The position numbers were made by a program, and so were the translations under genes. From Dimorphilus gyrociliatus (taxonomy: Eukaryota; Annelida; Polychaeta; Dinophilidae), in contig CAJFCJ010000124.1 of assembly GCA_904063045.1 (NCBI GenBank), positions 27,233-89,022 of the forward strand: DNA of 61,790 nucleotides, given 5' to 3'. Of this stretch, positions 12,000 to 25,900 are shown in pieces; within the stretch, counting starts at the first letter, position 1, and each line of letters begins with the position of its first letter. The notes under the pieces are model-generated. The model saw only the letters and a program-made list of their open reading frames with translations. It was not told where the DNA came from and searched no databases.

Positions 12000-14900
12000 A
12001 TGTTTTTCTTACAGTATCATTTCAGTATCTTTCTATTAAATATCCTTTTGATTATTCCTATTCTTTCAAGAAGATGCGTAAGATATTTTACAAGCAATTC
12101 TCATTTCGTAGATCAAGGAGAATTTGATTTTATCATTAATCCCATTGAAGAGAATGACGTTTCTATCTATGGAGAATTAAATGCCAAGATAAAAGCAACA
12201 AATCAAACAGAGATTATTGCCTTTAATCCGGAAAATCTTTTACAAAATTTTAAGGCAATATGCTCTTCAATGGGATACGACTCAATACACATTGTTGCTC
12301 AAGTGTGTAAAACACCAAAAGGTAAGCCAAAGCTATTAAAATCTTTAAGATAATTTTTCTTTTTGATTTATCTTTAGAAAAAGCTACAGCATTTTTAATT
12401 CAAAAAGGGTTTGTCATAAGATTGTATGTATAGGAGACATGTTGTATGGATAGATATTTTCAATTTAAAATTTGCTTTAAAATTTCCTCCACGCACCTTC
12501 TTCCACCTCCCTCCCACCCTACCCATCTAGACATAAATTCCTAGACAGATTTAAGAAAGAGACTCTACTATGCCTAAAATGTTTTAAAATTAATAAAGCA
12601 TGTATGAAAATATTTCATTTCATTAATTGTTTGTCAATTTTAGTTTTAAAAAAAACAGTTTTGTTTGCAATACCAGCTTTGGAAAAGTCGTCGTTAGTGG
12701 GCATAATGTTGAGATATATGAAACAAACTTATGGTTTATCATTTAAGAAAAGGTTCAGCAATGACAAAGAAATATGTAATAAAGTTGTGTTCACTGGACT
12801 AGTTGATAGGGAAGATAGGACGATAAAAAATATTTTACAAGTGATTATCAAAAATAATTCTTACAGTTTTCGAAATTCTTCGCGATATGTAAAAAAGTTG
12901 AATTGTTATCAAAGAGACTTAAATGGTTGATAGGAAAGAAAAATCTTTTCTTCTTCTAATTGTAGATCTCTTTATCTTTCTTTTCAAGATTTTGTAATTG
13001 AAAAGGCGTCTCCTCTCTATGAGAAACTTTTATATTTTAATACAAATCTATTGAATAGCGGGACAACGTATGTACTTAATTCCAAATCAATAGGATACAT
13101 TCCTCTTATCCTGGATAAAAGTGAAGATGTTTTGAAATCTGCTCTATTCTTGTGTAAACTTGAACAAAAGCTTCTTATACCCGACATAAACACTCTTCTT
13201 TACAGGATTTTCGTAAAAATCTTAGATTATCTTTCCTTTAGATGATAATACTTACACTATTTTTATTCTCTATTCTATCTCTCTCTCTTTAGGATGCTAG
13301 AAAGAAATCATGTAAATTACCAAATTTATACTACTATAAGAAAAAAATACCAATCCTGTTTAAGTGTCATTCATCTAAACTTGATTTGAGTACTTGTCAA
13401 CTAATAGAAGGCAAACATGACGCCTATTTGATATCTGTAAAATGTGAAAAAAACAATTATACAGGTTTTTAATTGATTAATTAATTTACGAATTAAATAA
13501 TTTTTTCTTTTGCAGATTTGCACTATAGGCTTTTTAAAAATGAAGGAAATTTTTTAAATTTTATGGAAAATCATAATTTAACACATTTTATTGGAAATTT
13601 GCAAATTTTATATAATGGCGTTTGGTACCAACCAGTTTTTGAGACATTTTATCAGCATCATCTGACATCAATCTGCAAAAGTTTTGGTTTTTTATACGGC
13701 AATATCTATAATATTAGTGAAAATTCAACGTTTTTCTCTCACTTTTACGCATCACTTGAACAATGTAACAACTCAACTGGAAAGATACCTTGTACCTTTA
13801 GAATTATTCACGATCGTTCTTCCTTATCATTCAATGCCGAAATGATAATGGTTGAATCATACTTTAAAGTTAATGTAGAAATTGAATGTTCAAACATTCG
13901 CAAAGGTTTTTTCAAACAAAGTCGAATCCGCCATTGTTATATTGAGTTGAGAGTTTTTTTCAGTGATCTGTAAAGATGGAAAGGCATTCCTGTACAAACG
14001 GTTTTGCTACACTTTTACAAAGCAACCTAGGAAGATATCAACGGATGAGAGTGAAGAGTTTTGCAAGAAGAGAAATACTACCCTATCCCATTTATCATTT
14101 AAACAATTCCATTTTCTATTACTCATGGAACAGATAAGGATACTATCTTCAAAAAGAACAATTGGTATAAAGGAATTTTGGTCTTTTATAGAAGAATTTC
14201 AATTACCTGGAAGTGAGAATTAAACAGAAACTAAATAATTTAAAAAATTGAATTTTGTTTTTTAAAAAAGAATTAAGATTAATGAAAGATAGAAGAAACA
14301 ATTCAATAGTCGTTCATACGGATAAGAAACCATATGATTTTACATCATTTCAACAGAATTATCAAGTGTAAAATATCAGTTTTTGTATAAATAACAAAAT
14401 CAAATCTTCCTTTTGACTGTTTTTTACAAATAGAGGTCAATTTTTATGTTCAAGGCAAATTGGTATTTTGACAAGTTTACCATCTCCATCCAAAATCTCT
14501 AACTGCATTTCCTACAAGAAAGCAAATGAAAGATTATTTGATCAAGACAATATTCATAAATCTAAACCTAAACCTTATAATATTGAATTATCTGAGTGTC
14601 ATTTTAGGAAATATTCAACATCTTTGTGCATAGCTCAAGCCAGTTATCATCTAGATTATCTTCTTTTCTCTTCTAATCCTTTTCTTTTTGAAATTTTTCA
14701 GTTCCGGTTTCTGACATGGAAAATCGTAATAAACAAATAGGAGATACTAGCTTAAAAGTTAAATGTACTAAACATTTGTTCCTTTGTCGAGAGGAACAAG
14801 TTTGCATCAATCAAATTTATCAGTGTAACGGCGAAAAGGATTGTTTGGCGGGTGAAGATGAAGAAAATTGTACATTTTCTGAAAAGTTTCAATGCGATGA

Positions 14901-17900
14901 CAAACAAGCTATAGATTTTAAGATGATTTGCGATCATATCGAAGATTGTTCTAATGGAAGAGATGAAGAGAATTGCGGTATAATTGTTATAATATTATAA
15001 TTTTTCGTGATAAGATTATCTATCCCTTACTATGCTTAGGGGTAGATATGCTTAATTAGCAGAGTCAAATACTAATTGAGTATTTTGAATTTCTCCTTTG
15101 AATAGAATGGGAAAAATGTAAGAAACAAAATAAAAAAAGATGCTCAAATTATCAATGTATTGAAGAAGAGAAATTCTGTAATAGCGAAATAGAGTGTTAT
15201 GATGCAACTGATGAGATTTGCCTTCAAAATCTTCACAATCATTTGCTCAATTCCAGTAAGAGAAGATAATAATTTTTCATTTTTTGGATAGTATTGCAGT
15301 AATTTTACAAAGATTGCAGTAATGATAAAGACTACTTACAATGCGACAATAAGTGTATTCCTATGATGAAAGTTTGCGATAGTCAGAAGGATTGCTTTGA
15401 TTCTTCGGACGAAACAATGGACTCTTGCTATGTTAGACATAGAGTAAGACAGTTAACTTATGTTTGTGAAATGATATCTTCAGATATTAAGCATCATAAA
15501 AGAAGCTGTCGAGTTAGATACGACTCAATGGGAAACTTACTCACTAAAGTTCACTATCCGTATTTCGATTTGAAGGAATGTGCCCTTAAAGAGTGCAAAT
15601 TTGGCGAGTACTTGTGTAAAAATCATCACTATTGCATATCAATCAAACAAGTTTGCGACGGCGTTGTCCATTGTCCGGAATTTGACGACGAAAATAATTG
15701 TGGTTTGTATTAGTTTGTCAAAATTCAATTTTTGAAATCAATTGTTCATTTCTCTCTCTTCCTAATAGAAAATTTTAGACCAAGAGGATATTTCAAGTGC
15801 CGGAAGGAGAGATATTACATTCTACTCCAGGATGTTTGTAATGGAATTATTGACTGTTTGAAAGGAAGTGACGAATTATACTGCAAAAGTATTAATATTC
15901 CTTGTCCAGAGTTTTGCATTTGTCAATCAATTATTTCAATCAAGTGTAGTTTTCAATTGATTGCAAATAATACTTTAAACACTACTCAACATTTTATCTG
16001 GAAGAATGTTTATATCTCAAATCTAGCAGCAAATTTCACTACACTTTTCCGAAATACTTTTTATTCCGTTACGTATTTAACAATGACACTGAGCAGTGTA
16101 AATCTGGATAATATTGCCAAAAAATTTCCCAATATCATTGTCCTTAATATTGAAAAGAATATAATGATAAATTTAAAAAAACTATCTACTTATCATCTGC
16201 AAAAACTGCAAATTCTTAATCTGTATAAAAATGTTCTAGTCGTTCCAGATTCTTTTACTTTTGGAATATTTGAAAATCTTAGAAAACTCAATCTATCAAC
16301 TACAAACTTTACAAAACTTTCAAATTCACTTTTCAAAGATTTAACAAATCTTCAAAGTTTAGATTTGAGTAATAATCTTATCAAGTCAATTGAAAAATTT
16401 TCGTTCATGTATCTGGAAAAACTGGAAATTTTAACACTAGAAAATACAATAATCCAAATGGAACATAGTAATTTTCTAGTACAAAGTTTAAAAAATCTTA
16501 AAAATCTTAAAAGCAATTATTTTGAGTTGTGTTGTTTCGCTTGGAAATTTGCCACAGAAATGAAGAGATGCGAACCGAATAGATCATTGTTCAGTTCATG
16601 CTCTGACCTTTTAGAGTCAAAATTGTTGAGAACTCTATTATGGATTTTTAGCCTTTTGGCATTTGGTGAGAATATTGTCTCTTTGGCGTTTAAACTGTTT
16701 ATATCGAAGAAGAGGAGTAATTTGTTCAATCTAAGCCTTACATTTGCGGATTTGAGTACTTCAATCTATTTCATTTCAATTGGTATAGCAGATTTAACAT
16801 TTAGAGGAGAATACATAGAAAATGATCTCAAATGGAGAAATAGTCTAGGCTGTACTCTAATTGGCATCTTTTGCAGTTTTTCCATTCAACTCTCAACTCA
16901 GAGTTTACTGTTTATCACACTTGAAAGATATCAAATTATAATTTATCCTATGTTAAAAATTTTTAATTCAATATCAACTTTATGTTTTGTAATCTTTATA
17001 TTATGTTTGTCAATTATATTTGCCATTCTACCAGTTTTCATTTACAGTGTAGAAAAAATAATAAAACATTTAAATAGTCACTAAATTGTTCTTTTGTTTA
17101 TTTGTTTGCAGAATTACTACTCAAAGAATTCAGTTTGTTTTTCATTGCATATTTCCAGTGAGAAGAAAGAAGGATGGTTCTATTCCTTTCTACTCTTTGG
17201 TTGCTTTATCAGTATTCTTTGTTTATTGATATGTTTACTCTATTTTAGAATATGGAAAAGAACACTTCATTCAAAAGGATTAGTTGAAAAGTTAGCATTT
17301 AAATCCCAACAGAAGAAGATAAAAAAAAAAGCATTCTTAATTGTTTTGACAAACGTTCTATGTTGGCTACCAATTTCAATATTAGGTTTGGCAAAAAAAT
17401 TCTACAAACAATGTCCATTTGTCTACTTTTCTTCTCTTTTTTTCCTTACAGGAATATATTCAGTGTTTTTCAAGTTTATACTCTCTAGAGAGTTGTACAC
17501 CTTAATGGTTATTATTGTTCTTCCATTGAATTCTGTTATCAATCCCCTTTTGTACACATTGAGCGATATTAGGCAACATTTTGAAAAAAGTTTACAGGAT
17601 AAAAAAAGGAAAATGTTGGTAGGATTAAGATTGGTATATTTCATTACTAGTTTATCAAATTCTGACAACTAAACAAAAAAACCCTTTCTTATGAACTAGT
17701 GGTGAACTTTTTTTCCAATCTTTCTAATTTGATTTTATTAAATCTAACCCTAATCAACAACTTAAAAAACATAAACAAATCTTCTTAGAGAGAGGCATTT
17801 GCAGTTTATTGAAAGTACTCATCTGGCAAAGAGTTAAGAGATTAACCATAGTTTTAAACACTTACATTGAAATATCATTTGTATTTAATAGATTGCGAAT

Positions 17901-18315
17901 TTTTGAATGGAATGAATTCTCATTTTCTATCTGCTCAATCCTCCCAAAACACTTTGGAGAATTACAAACATTCTTTTTCCACATTCTCCATTACAAATAT
18001 TTACAGTATTTCTAAATGTACAGTCACTGCACTGTTGTTTGCCCATACTTTTAAATATAGCTTTCAGGGAAAAATCTCTTTCAGTAAGATATTCTTTCAG
18101 GTTTGTCTTTTGTCGGATAGTTTTCTTTTAATCTTCTTTAATCTTTGAATGTTTAAAATGAAAAGGAATTAAAAGAGAAGAAAAGGAAATTCTTTTTGTC
18201 ATTCATCGAAGTAAGCCAACTGAACAAAGAACTTGAATGGGAAGATATGTTTTCTTTTGGTAAAACTTTAAAGAAAATGTTGTTAACAAGAACTATACTA
18301 TTTCTTAAAAAATAG
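12000..18315 (+). CDS. Receptor C: SRCR-like/CTLD/LDLa/LRR 7TM receptor
   Basis: The start ATG opens a signal peptide (MFFLQYHFSIFLLNILLIIP). SRCR-like segments follow: C-S-S-M-G-Y near 12265 and Y-N-G-V-W with I-C-K-S-F-G-F at about 13610-13700. The C-type lectin-like domain lies at about 13963-14640. LDLa repeats run from about 14760 to 15890 with typical C-N-G/C-D-G and E-D-E/S-D-E motifs. LRRNT (P-C-P-E-F-C-I-C) and several clear L-x-x-L-x-L-S-x-N repeats follow. The first 7TM exon ends near 17049, the next runs from about 17112 to 17386, and the third starts near 17453. TM3 has L-E-R-Y and TM7 N-P-L-L-Y. Tail exons include about 17891-18100 and 18167-18315 with M-F-S-F-G-K-T-L. The exon chain is consistent in phase throughout, so this is the best complete example of the family here. 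Confidence 0.84.
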
Positions 18316-19399
18316 GCTGAAAAATGTGTTTAAAAACTTGAATAAAAAATCTGAAATTCTTTTTATGCAACAGCAAAAAATCAATCAATATGTTTTGACA
18401 ATCTAGTCCTCTCTTATGCAGGGAAATAAATCAGTTTTTTAAGGATTTGTCTTCGATACCTTAAAGTTGTTAGCTTTGTTATTAACCTAACCATAGCCTG
18501 TAGCTTTAGATGGTTGTATTGTAGTTGTAGGAATTTTTGGCTTGTCAAAACTGTTTTTATGTTTTTCAATCATTTACCAATTTACAAAGTACTAACCTTT
18601 AGAATGAATTTGCCAAATCAATTTTATTTCTATACAATCATAAAGTAATGATTTGCTTGTTTCCAGAAATGTTCACAACATTGAAATTTATATTAATAGG
18701 ATTTAAATTTGGTCATATTGACATTATTGCAAATTCTAATAAAAAATTAATATACAATTTAAAATATAAATTTTTCAACTAAAAAAAATCCTATATTATC
18801 TCAATCATTGACTATTTAATATTCACAACTGATTTGAACAATAATAAATTGCAGCATTGGTAAAAAAGTATTTGTCATATAATGAAAAATATATCTCTAT
18901 CATGTATTATTGTTAGGTTTGCTGAAATATATTTTTAAACTATTGTGTGGTTGATCTAAAAACTACAAAGCTTAAACTCAATGCAACTAAATCTATAGGT
19001 AGACCAACCATTAAAAGCCAAAATCACACAAATTTGATTTTTCCACTGGTAGAAAAAATATAGTTAATGAAGTTGATATGCAATTATGTTCAACACAAAT
19101 AGGGGTGCAACCGTACCCATTGGCGGTGAATCCCTTGCTTTGATCAAGTAAATTTGTGGCTGTTGATACATATGGAAATAAAAAAAATATGATAATGTAT
19201 TTTGAATATTTGAATATTATAATGAAATAACAAGAGACAATTGAGTTATTATAGTATATATTAACTAAAGAAAAAAATTTCAAATATTTTCTTCTCTATA
19301 TCACCATATTTTTTTATCTGATATTTGATAATCATTTTCTCAGAGAGAAGTTTTTCATAAATACAAACCAAACCAGCCTCTTTCTTCAATTCATCTATT
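18316..19399. other. Non-coding stretch after receptor C
   Basis: AT-rich, with no gene that I can support. The segment 18521-18606 resembles 21318-21400 in the same orientation at perhaps 70 percent by eye. This suggests an old dispersed repeat, possibly related to the transposon relic between them. Confidence 0.4.
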
Positions 19400-20560
19400 A
19401 ACAAAATAAAATGATCCTTTTGATTGTACTTTATTATTCATTCTATTATGCCATCTTTCCATACTGTTATTAGTCCTTTTCAATAAGCCAAATATTTACC
19501 AATTCAATGGTTTCCAAGTATAATTCAAAATCCAAACACTTTCAAAATATTCCAGCAAGTCGGAAAATTTTCTCTTTTCTTCCCGTTGACTCTTTAAGCT
19601 GAAAAGTGTTGGAGTGATAATAGCTGAAGGTAGAAAGGTTACAGCCATCAACTTCCTCAGGTCTCTCCAGTCCTCTCCTTTCTCCATATATCTTCCTGAG
19701 TAGCCAAGAGACTAAAGAGAATGACAAATATAACAGAAAAGTTAAAAGCAGCACATTTAATAATGTCTGGAACTGAAGTTCTTTATAGATTGCTTGGGTG
19801 AAGTCCGCTTTTCATGAAACATAACCATGAATTTTTGCTTCTGGATAGATCTTTGAGACAGCTTTCTACAAACTCATCTCAAAATCCATTGTTATTTCCT
19901 CAGGCTGTTACATGGAAGTCAAATTCATGTTGCTGTGAATTGAGAAGTAGAAAAATTGTCAATGAACTATTAAGATTTATACCTTAAATGCCTTTTTAAA
20001 ATATTTTTCATGTTTTGATGTTGTAAAATGAATGCACACGCAAATGCTACTTTTAGAAGTTTTAGCCTTGAGTGTGAATGAAAATCCATTGTTTATCAGA
20101 ATGCCCTTTCCCAGTTGACTTTCACCCCTAATTATTTGAAAATCGTCATCCATAACTTCTTGGAAAGTGTCAACCCCATTGTCTAAAATTTCATTGTTGT
20201 TTACATTTGAATCTCTTAGACCATCACCTTTACTATTATCTGTTGCATCTTCTTCAATTTTATCATTTTCATTTTCATCCATTGCATCTCTCTCTTCTAT
20301 TTCTTGATCTTCTAGCTTTGTCCTATGCAGGCGACACTGTCTCTCTTCACAATCTAGACAAACTGACAGCCTGGAGTCTGTAAGGAAATAATTGTATATT
20401 TACAATAGACCAGACGAATTGCAAAATTCTTGCTGACATGTTTCATAAGGAAGCTCGTTACATAGTGAACAAAATTTTCTCTTTTGTAAACTGTAAGTTT
20501 GCAATTTCTGCATTTGATTGCAATATTTCATCATTTGCAGATTTGACATGTTTAATTTAA
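19400..20560 (-). pseudogene. Relic of a Mutator-like (MULE) transposase with FLYWCH-like zinc finger
   Basis: Read on the minus strand, 20540-20300 holds Cys-rich peptides (F-C-S-L-C-N-E, C-L-D-C). At 20282-19977 is an open segment resembling a FLYWCH finger (I-I-R-G-x-S-Q-L-G-K-x-x-L-I-N-N-G-F). At about 19903-19760 is a typical MULE block (D-F-E, then a stop, then Y-P-E-A-K-I-H-G and Q-A-I-Y-K-E-L). At 19690-19500 are L-R-K-L-M-A, F-L-P and L-L-E-Y-F-E-S-V-W-I. At 19474-19427 is T-N-N-S-M-E-R-W-H-N, the hallmark near the C-terminus. In-frame stops, frameshifts and loss of most of the catalytic core show a dead element. It lies between receptors C and D and is probably unrelated to their function. 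Confidence 0.72.
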
Positions 20561-22959
20561 TATTTGAAAGGCAATGAAAAGCTTTGAAGCAAATAATTAT
20601 AATACAGTTTCAAGATTCTTTTATCAAGTATTCAACAAACAAATGGGTTTAAAAAAATAAAAATTTCTTTAAAGTACACTATTATATTTTTTTCAATTTA
20701 CAATTTTTAATAGTGCAGAATCCAAATTTTCATTCAAAAAGAAATTAATTGAATGAATATGAAATAAAAATGTAGCAACGTAAAAGATATATTTATATAA
20801 ATATTGTACACAATCCTGTTCTTTCAGTCTGAGTGAGAGAAATGCAATTATCAGTTTTGTAAGCTTTACATTCTCTACCATTTACATTTAGTAAATAAAA
20901 ATAACCATCAGGCCATTGTTGTGGCCAGGATACACCATTTCTATAGTGATAGCAAATATTTGTAATAAATATATATATAAATTTTCAAATCAACCAGATA
21001 ACTTTGAAGTTCTTAAAATCCCATGTTAAAATATATGTAATTATTCAAATAAATTGACATACACAGATATAGCAGTAATATTTGAGTAACGATTGTCATC
21101 ATTTCAATTTGTAGAGAAAATAATATTGTCAATAGAAGAAATGTGTGATTTATATAGATAAAATATTATTTATTATCTGGTATACTCACATTAATATGCA
21201 TTTAGTGAGCTGTAGATAGCATTTGATATTTATACAAGTATATTATTTTCAATTTTATGATTAAAAGTCAAAAATTGGTATTAAAAAAAACAATTTCTAT
21301 TTTCTTGTAGTTTGTTGTTTGATAATTGTAGGAATTTCTGATTCGTCACAACTGTAATCGTCCTTTCCAATCATTTACTAATTTGCCAAAGTACTTACAC
21401 AAGTAGAACCTTCAAAGTTCGTCCACAAATAGTCTAACAAATGTAATCTTAGTATAAATTAATCAACAAAACACCAGTATTTCGTCCAAAGAATATGTAT
21501 TGAGTAAAATCAGCTTCTAGTTTTAAACAAGCTAGTTTAACAACCAGCTCATGGTTAGAGAACTGAACTATCAACTGTTAATTTCGTAGAGTTTATATAC
21601 TCTTTTAAGGGTTGATAGTTCACAAATTTCAATGTTTACAAGAACAAAAGTAACATTTTAAGACAAAGAAAAGTTGTAAATATGGTCATGTTTTTATTGT
21701 TTTCCTCTTCTAAATAATAGTTGAATTTCTCAGGTTGGAGAGTTGCATAAGATGTAACAATATTAATAGGATAAGTCCAACAATCAAGAAAACATGTGGA
21801 TTGTATATTTGACCATTTTTACATTCTACTTTAATAATGATATTCAATTGATTGAGTTAGTAAATTTAGCATCAGTATGTGCAGAGGAAGTATATCTGGT
21901 TAATGCATGTTAAGAAGAACAGTATTGTGTATACAATCAGCTCAGCCTGTATTGTGTATGGAATACTGTTGAATAGTGAATATAATCTAAACTTAGAATT
22001 TAAGCATAATTCATATTTAATTAAACTGCTTTTGGTTCCAAATCATAAATTTATAGATTAATAAATTGTAATAATAATGCTGGGTTGCAAATAGCAATAT
22101 TCTGCATATAATTTAATAGGTTTTATTGCCACAAATTGTACATTCACTGCCCTACGCGAAACTAGGTCAATATTGCATCAGTGCTATCTGCATAGTTCAA
22201 TACTGTTTCAATACTACTTATCTATTGTAGGGTATAGCTGACGAATGTATGTGCACATATTTTCTCATTAGTCTTTTCATAAGTTCACCTAAGTTAATAA
22301 ACTTTTTGGTTTGCTTTACTTTAAATATTACTTTTAAGTGATCAAGGTAATGCTGAAATTTTCCATTAAATTCTTATTAGAAAGTATAAAATATGACAAA
22401 CTATTAGTAATGAAATTGATTTGAACAGGTTACCGCAACAAGATATGATAGAAAATAATAAATATTACTTGGACTTGATAACTATATTTAGTTTTATGTG
22501 AAGATAAGTGCAAAAAAACCCACAAATCAAATATTTTTTTTGAATGTTAATGTATTTTTTCTTCAAACATTTATTAATCCAATAATCTAACAATAATTTT
22601 TCATAGACTGAAATCAGCTCAGCCTGTTTGTAACAATGCATTCTTCTGTAAATGTTTCTGTAAATGTTTCCCCTGTAAGCCATTCCCATTTTTATATATT
22701 AAACTGTATTTATTTTTTTCTAACTAATAATCTTGGTAAAAAAGTACTAATTAAATGAAATATATATAATTCGAAGAATTCAAGTAATAGAGCTTTTTTC
22801 AAATTCTATATTCTCTTCATATTAAATTTTTCATAGAAAATTAATTGCAAAAAAAATTAATTGATAATGAAATTTAATAAAAAAATAGATTGGAATTAAT
22901 ATATATTTTTCTTTATAAAGAATGAGAGCAAAATTTGAAAAAATTATTTCAAATAAAAA
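20561..22959. other. Non-coding AT-rich stretch before receptor D
   Basis: No supportable coding sequence. Short ORFs at 20693-20881, 21879-22061 and 22465-22689 have no domain and no splice partners. A diverged copy of the 18521 sequence lies at about 21318-21400. Confidence 0.45.
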
Positions 22960-25900
22960 ATGACTCCTGTTATTTTTTATTTAATAATATTAAATAATTT
23001 TTCATCAACATTTCAGTTTTCTTCTGACAAAATGGTATGAAAATGCATTTCTTTCTTTTCGTCTTCCCCCCGCATTAACAGTCTTTTGTAGACCTACCAC
23101 TGATTTTAAATAATCAATATTCAAAATTTTAAAAAATAGTATATTATTTAAAATTAGAATAAAATCGTTTCTCAGATATTTAAATTTTCTGAATTACAAA
23201 TGCAATTTTCAAGAAGAATTTGTGAAGAAGGATTTTGTACAGGATTTGTTATGAATCCTTTTAAAAATTATAATAAATATTTCTTAATACTTTTCTCAAA
23301 AAAAGAAGAAATAGAAGACTTTTGTTCCAAACAATCACATTTATTTGATAAAAATAGGGTTGATGGAATTATTCAAGTTGGTCAATTAATAGCCTCTTCC
23401 CCTAAGAAAATTTTACACTACTCTACTTTTTTTATGTCTTGTAAAAAGAAAGATAAAACCTGTTATTTTGAAAAGCTAAAAGAAAATTATGCAACCAAAG
23501 TTACATGTTTTTTTAAAATGAAACCATGTCAATAAAAAAAATTCAAAAAAGTAAATAAAAATTTTTCTCTAATTTTTTTGTTTTTATGATTTTCAGATTA
23601 TTTTTCTTTTTACAAAGAAAATCGTGTTATTTATAAGAGAAGTTTTGGTAATGATACTGTACATTGTTTTTTAAAGACTGATCAAAAACACTGTGGTAAT
23701 ATAATACATTTTGATGGTTTAATTTTGGATAATAAAAATTATTCTTTACTAAAACCTTGTACTGATTTTGTATGTTATGGTGAAAATAACACTTTCAAAG
23801 GGGATCCTATTAGTGACATCATCTTTAAAGATAATAATTTATTATTTAAAGATACTAGAAATTTTCAAAAATTGGAACGGAAATTTCAAATTCCAGGCTT
23901 TTACAGAAACAGGAGATTTATACCAATTTTGTTTGAATTTCATAATTTTAGAGAAGAATTAATTACATATAAAATTCTATGTAAAATATCTTCGAAATTT
24001 TCTTATGAATATCCAAAAACAACTCCTTTTAAAAAATATAGACATCAAAGTCTCTTTTATTTATATAATAAAAATTTCAATCAAGATTTTGTTTATAGAT
24101 GTAAATTTGATGTGAAAAATATTAAAGATTGTTCTATTTTAAAGAAAAATTTAAGCCTTTTTGACCATTCTATTTTTGGTTTTATTTGTTTAAAAAAACC
24201 AAATGTATCTTCTCAAATAGATATAAAAGGTATGTTATTTCTGAAATCTGATTAAATAATTTTTTTTATATCATTTTGGATAACTTGTCTATTTTTATCA
24301 GATTTTATATTTTCTCTTGTAAATCGTAATGTTGATTTAAATTTTAAAATAATTAATCAATCAGAATTCTCCGGAAGGGTTGTAGCAAAATATAAAAATC
24401 AATTTTTACCAATTTCAAATATCTATTCAAATTATCATCAAATACAATTGATATGCAAAAACTTCGGTTTTTTAAGTGGAACATTTGTAATAAATTCCAG
24501 GAGAAAAAAAATTTTAAAACCATTTGTATATTTTAGCATATTTTGTAATTCAAATTCTACATCTTTAAGACAATGTCAAATTAAACACTTTTTTGAATTT
24601 GAATGGTTAAATAGATTTTACATAAATGATTTATTTATAATTTGTTATGATCATTTTATGAGTAATTAATATTTTAGATACATTTTCCTTCGGTATCTTT
24701 CTCATTTCCGCTTTCTTCCTCTCCATTCTCTTTCTCTCTTTTCCTCTCTGTTTCTCTTACACTATTTCTTCTATTTCAAAACTTTTTTCAACAACAGGTT
24801 GCTCAAATAAATTTCCACATTGTAACAATGTTTTTGCATTTTTAAAAAATTGCTATTATCTCTGTGAGGCTAAAAATATTAAAATTTCACATAAAGATAG
24901 TTCTTTAAAATGTTACAAAAAACTTTCTGGTATTTCACATCAAAATGAAGCAATTTTTATTTCATTTGTAATAAATTCTTTTGAAACGATAAAAAGACAT
25001 TCAATTTTATCAAATTTAAACTATTCTTTAAAATTACATAAAATTCCATTAGGTGTATTTTATTTGCTTAAACTCTAATATTTGTAATGATATTGTTTTC
25101 TTTTTCATTAATATTCAAAAAGGATTCTATTATAATCATTCATACAACAACTTTTTGAGTAATGAGAAAGTTCCTTTTGAATATATTGGAATGTTGAATC
25201 CTGATATAAGTATTAATTTCCAATTAAGGTAAATATCTAAAAGGTCAAAGGTTAAGAGTAAAAATTATAATACAATCATTTTGTATTCAAATTTTATAAC
25301 AGTGTTTCAAAAGTATACAACTCTATGAAAACTGGATGTGGATATTTTAGAAAATCAAATCATTTTGAAATATATTCATTTTTTGGTTGTCGATGTAATG
25401 AAAAGATATTTGAATATTTTGTTTGTAAAGAGCATTCTGGTATTAAAAAATAGTATGATTTGTATTTTTTTATCTTTTATTAATCTTTTACCTATTTTAT
25501 AAACTTAAAATACAGTGTCAAATGGACTACCTAAAAAGTATATTAACTTTACCAGTAAAGAAGAAAATTGTAGCACATTAAACAGTTTTGTTTGCAAGTT
25601 GGATGGTTATTGTATAAATTATAAATATGTCTGTGATAATTTTTATGATTGCAATGATAAAAGTGATGAATTTAATTGTTCGATTGGAAAACATGATAAA
25701 TTTTATTGTCTAGATGGATTATTAGAAATTGGTTTTCAACTTGTTTGTGACTTTATATATGATTGTTTAGATAAAAGTGACGAATTGGATTGTGGTTTGT
25801 AAATTAGTGGTTTTTAAATTTTCCAATTAAAAACGAAACTAATAATAAACTTTACTGAAAAAGAAACAAGGAAATGTACATTTGATGAATTGTAACTATT

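Noticed and set aside
18521-21400. Similar segments at 18521 and 21318 as terminal repeats of the MULE relic
   Set aside because: They are in direct, not inverted, orientation and too diverged to define element ends.
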